A stretch of 6,278 nucleotides of DNA from the NCBI GenBank assembly GCA_947461645.1, contig CANHMN010000110.1, positions 1-6,278 of the forward strand. Direction: 5' to 3'. Positions 5,315 through 6,278 of this stretch are shown in pieces. The first letter of the stretch is position 1; every line of letters begins with the position of its first letter. Position numbers and translations under genes: made by a program. The notes below the pieces were generated by a model. That model saw nothing but the letters and a program-made list of their open reading frames with translations, was not told the origin of the DNA and did no database searches. Source of the stretch: Chitinophagaceae bacterium (GTDB lineage: Bacteria; Bacteroidota; Bacteroidia; Chitinophagales; Chitinophagaceae).

Positions 5315-6278
5315 CTAAATTCTTGTCTTTACTTTTTGATTTCGGTTATTCAAAAGGAAAGCCTCAAATTCACTCAAGTTAAAACTGCTGAGGTTTTGGT
5401 GTTTTTCTACCCCTCCTTTTTGAGCCACTAAAACACCATACTCAATATCGCTAAAACCTTCGGTTTGATGCGAATCTGGATTTATGGAAATCAGTACGTT
5501 TTTTTCTAACGCATAATTAATTTCTCTCCAATCAATATCCAATCGACTAGGATGAGCATTTAGCTCAATCACAACATTGTTTTTAGCGCAGGCATCAATG
5601 ATTTTTTTGTGATCAACAGGATATCCCGGCCTACTGAGCAGCAGTCTGCCTGTAAGGTGTCCTAAAATGGTGGTGTAAGGATTCTCAATGGCATTCATTA
5701 GTCGCAACATTGCCTTTTCCTCATTCATTTTCAAATTGCTGTGAACAGATGCAATAACCAAATCGAATCTTTTGAGAATTTCGTCAGGGTAATCGAGGCT
5801 CCCATCATTTAAAATATCACACTCAATACTTTTAAAAATTTTGAAGGGAAATAATTTCTGATTGAGTTCATCAATGTGTTCATGCTGGGCAAGTACACGT
5901 TCTATAGAAAGTCCTTGTGCGTAAAAGGCTGATCGGCTATGGTCGCTGATAGCAATGTACTCCAAGCCCAAATCTCTGGCTGCAATAGCCATCTCCTCAA
6001 CAGAATGGGCTCCATCGCTCCATTGGGTATGACAATGAATGATACCTTTAATGTCTTTGGTTTCAAGTACAGCTGGAAGCGAATGGGAAAGAGCTCTTTT
6101 GACCATTTCGGTTTCTTCTCTTAAATAGGAGGGGATGGGCTGAAGATTACATTCAGTAAAAAATGTTTGTTCATCTGTTGAATTGTCTATTGCAGCAATA
6201 TGGGGACTTAAAGCCTCCCAAAATTCAGGAGAAGAACTCAGCCTTATAGCATTCCTTCTGAAATTATCGGGAAAAGCG
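5315..6278 (-). CDS. polX: DNA polymerase/3'-5' exonuclease PolX, C-terminal part with PHP domain (5' end outside window)
   Basis: The frame is open from the right edge to the TAG at 5315-5317 (320 visible residues). The ATG at 6106 is internal: 57 in-frame codons lie upstream without a stop, ending in PIPSYLREETEMVKRAL, which matches the PolX linker usually written Y-I-P-P-E-L-R-E. Full-length PolX proteins (about 550-575) carry a family-X polymerase core and helix-hairpin-helix region before this part and act in base-excision or gap repair. The PHP domain (about 76-285, fragment numbering) supplies Mn2+-dependent 3'-5' exonuclease or AP-endonuclease activity. Its metal ligands all appear: HCH (81-83) and SDG (D88), SDH (D112, H113), ECD (E152), SVHS (H179), GHLTGR (H207), ELNAH (240-242) and PDSH (D268, H270). 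The polymerase palm lies outside the window, so polymerase activity cannot be judged. The alternative is a stand-alone PHP phosphoesterase, but the LRE linker and missing start argue for PolX. Confidence 0.85.
   Translation of the reverse strand, partial: AFPDNFRRNAIRLSSSPEFWEALSPHIAAIDNSTDEQTFFTECNLQPIPSYLREETEMVKRALSHSLPAVLETKDIKGIIHCHTQWSDGAHSVEEMAIAARDLGLEYIAISDHSRSAFYAQGLSIERVLAQHEHIDELNQKLFPFKIFKSIECDILNDGSLDYPDEILKRFDLVIASVHSNLKMNEEKAMLRLMNAIENPYTTILGHLTGRLLLSRPGYPVDHKKIIDACAKNNVVIELNAHPSRLDIDWREINYALEKNVLISINPDSHQTEGFSDIEYGVLVAQKGGVEKHQNLSSFNLSEFEAFLLNNRNQKVKTRI

Noticed and set aside
6104..6106. ATG as the true start of a stand-alone 263-residue PHP phosphoesterase
   Set aside because: The frame stays open for 57 more codons to the window edge and encodes the PolX-like linker SYLREE just before it, so the ATG is most likely an internal methionine.
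5939..6124. 61-codon open frame on the plus strand antisense to polX
   Set aside because: It is opposite the PHP motifs of polX, has no recognisable domain and no start signal, and is explained as a shadow frame.

Overview
The window looks like an ordinary chromosomal segment from a member of the Bacteroidota, probably a Chitinophaga/Sphingobacteria-type lineage. The support is an AT-rich sequence with AT-ending codons, start codons preceded by A/T-rich sequence with no Shine-Dalgarno motif, Gram-negative envelope genes (lipid A synthesis, a lipoprotein-type L,D-transpeptidase), and protein sequences with the flavour of that phylum. The placement is inferred from style, not from a marker gene.

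Layout from left to right. (1) The C-terminal end of an unidentified plus-strand gene stops at 137 and overlaps the 3' end of the next gene. (2) lpxB, lipid-A-disaccharide synthase, lies on the minus strand (91-1227). (3) A 170-bp divergent intergenic region follows. (4) A plus-strand pair comes next: a YcbB/LdtD-type L,D-transpeptidase lipoprotein (1398-3110), then a small exported RlpA-family double-psi beta-barrel protein (3107-3547). They are joined by a 4-base ATGA stop/start overlap. (5) A minus-strand gene (3553-4398) encodes a secreted protein of unknown function with degenerate YD/RHS-like repeats. (6) A 148-bp divergent region carries a weak candidate promoter. (7) mazG, nucleoside triphosphate pyrophosphohydrolase, is at 4547-5314 on the plus strand. 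(8) The C-terminal part of a PolX-type DNA polymerase/3'-5' exonuclease with a complete PHP metal site is on the minus strand; it runs off the right edge and so lacks its start here.

The left half has an envelope theme: lipid A synthesis, peptidoglycan 3-3 cross-linking, a glycan-binding or glycan-cleaving RlpA-like partner, and a secreted repeat protein. The right half concerns nucleotide-pool and DNA maintenance (MazG, PolX). Genes alternate in orientation and are packed tail to tail with 5 bp, 0 bp or even negative spacing.

I see no mobile element, CRISPR array, tRNA, rRNA or defence system, and no convincing novel multi-gene system. The most notable points are the coupled L,D-transpeptidase/RlpA pair, in which the RlpA-like protein has Gln and Cys where lytic RlpA proteins have catalytic Glu and His, and the convergent 47-bp coding overlap at the end of lpxB.
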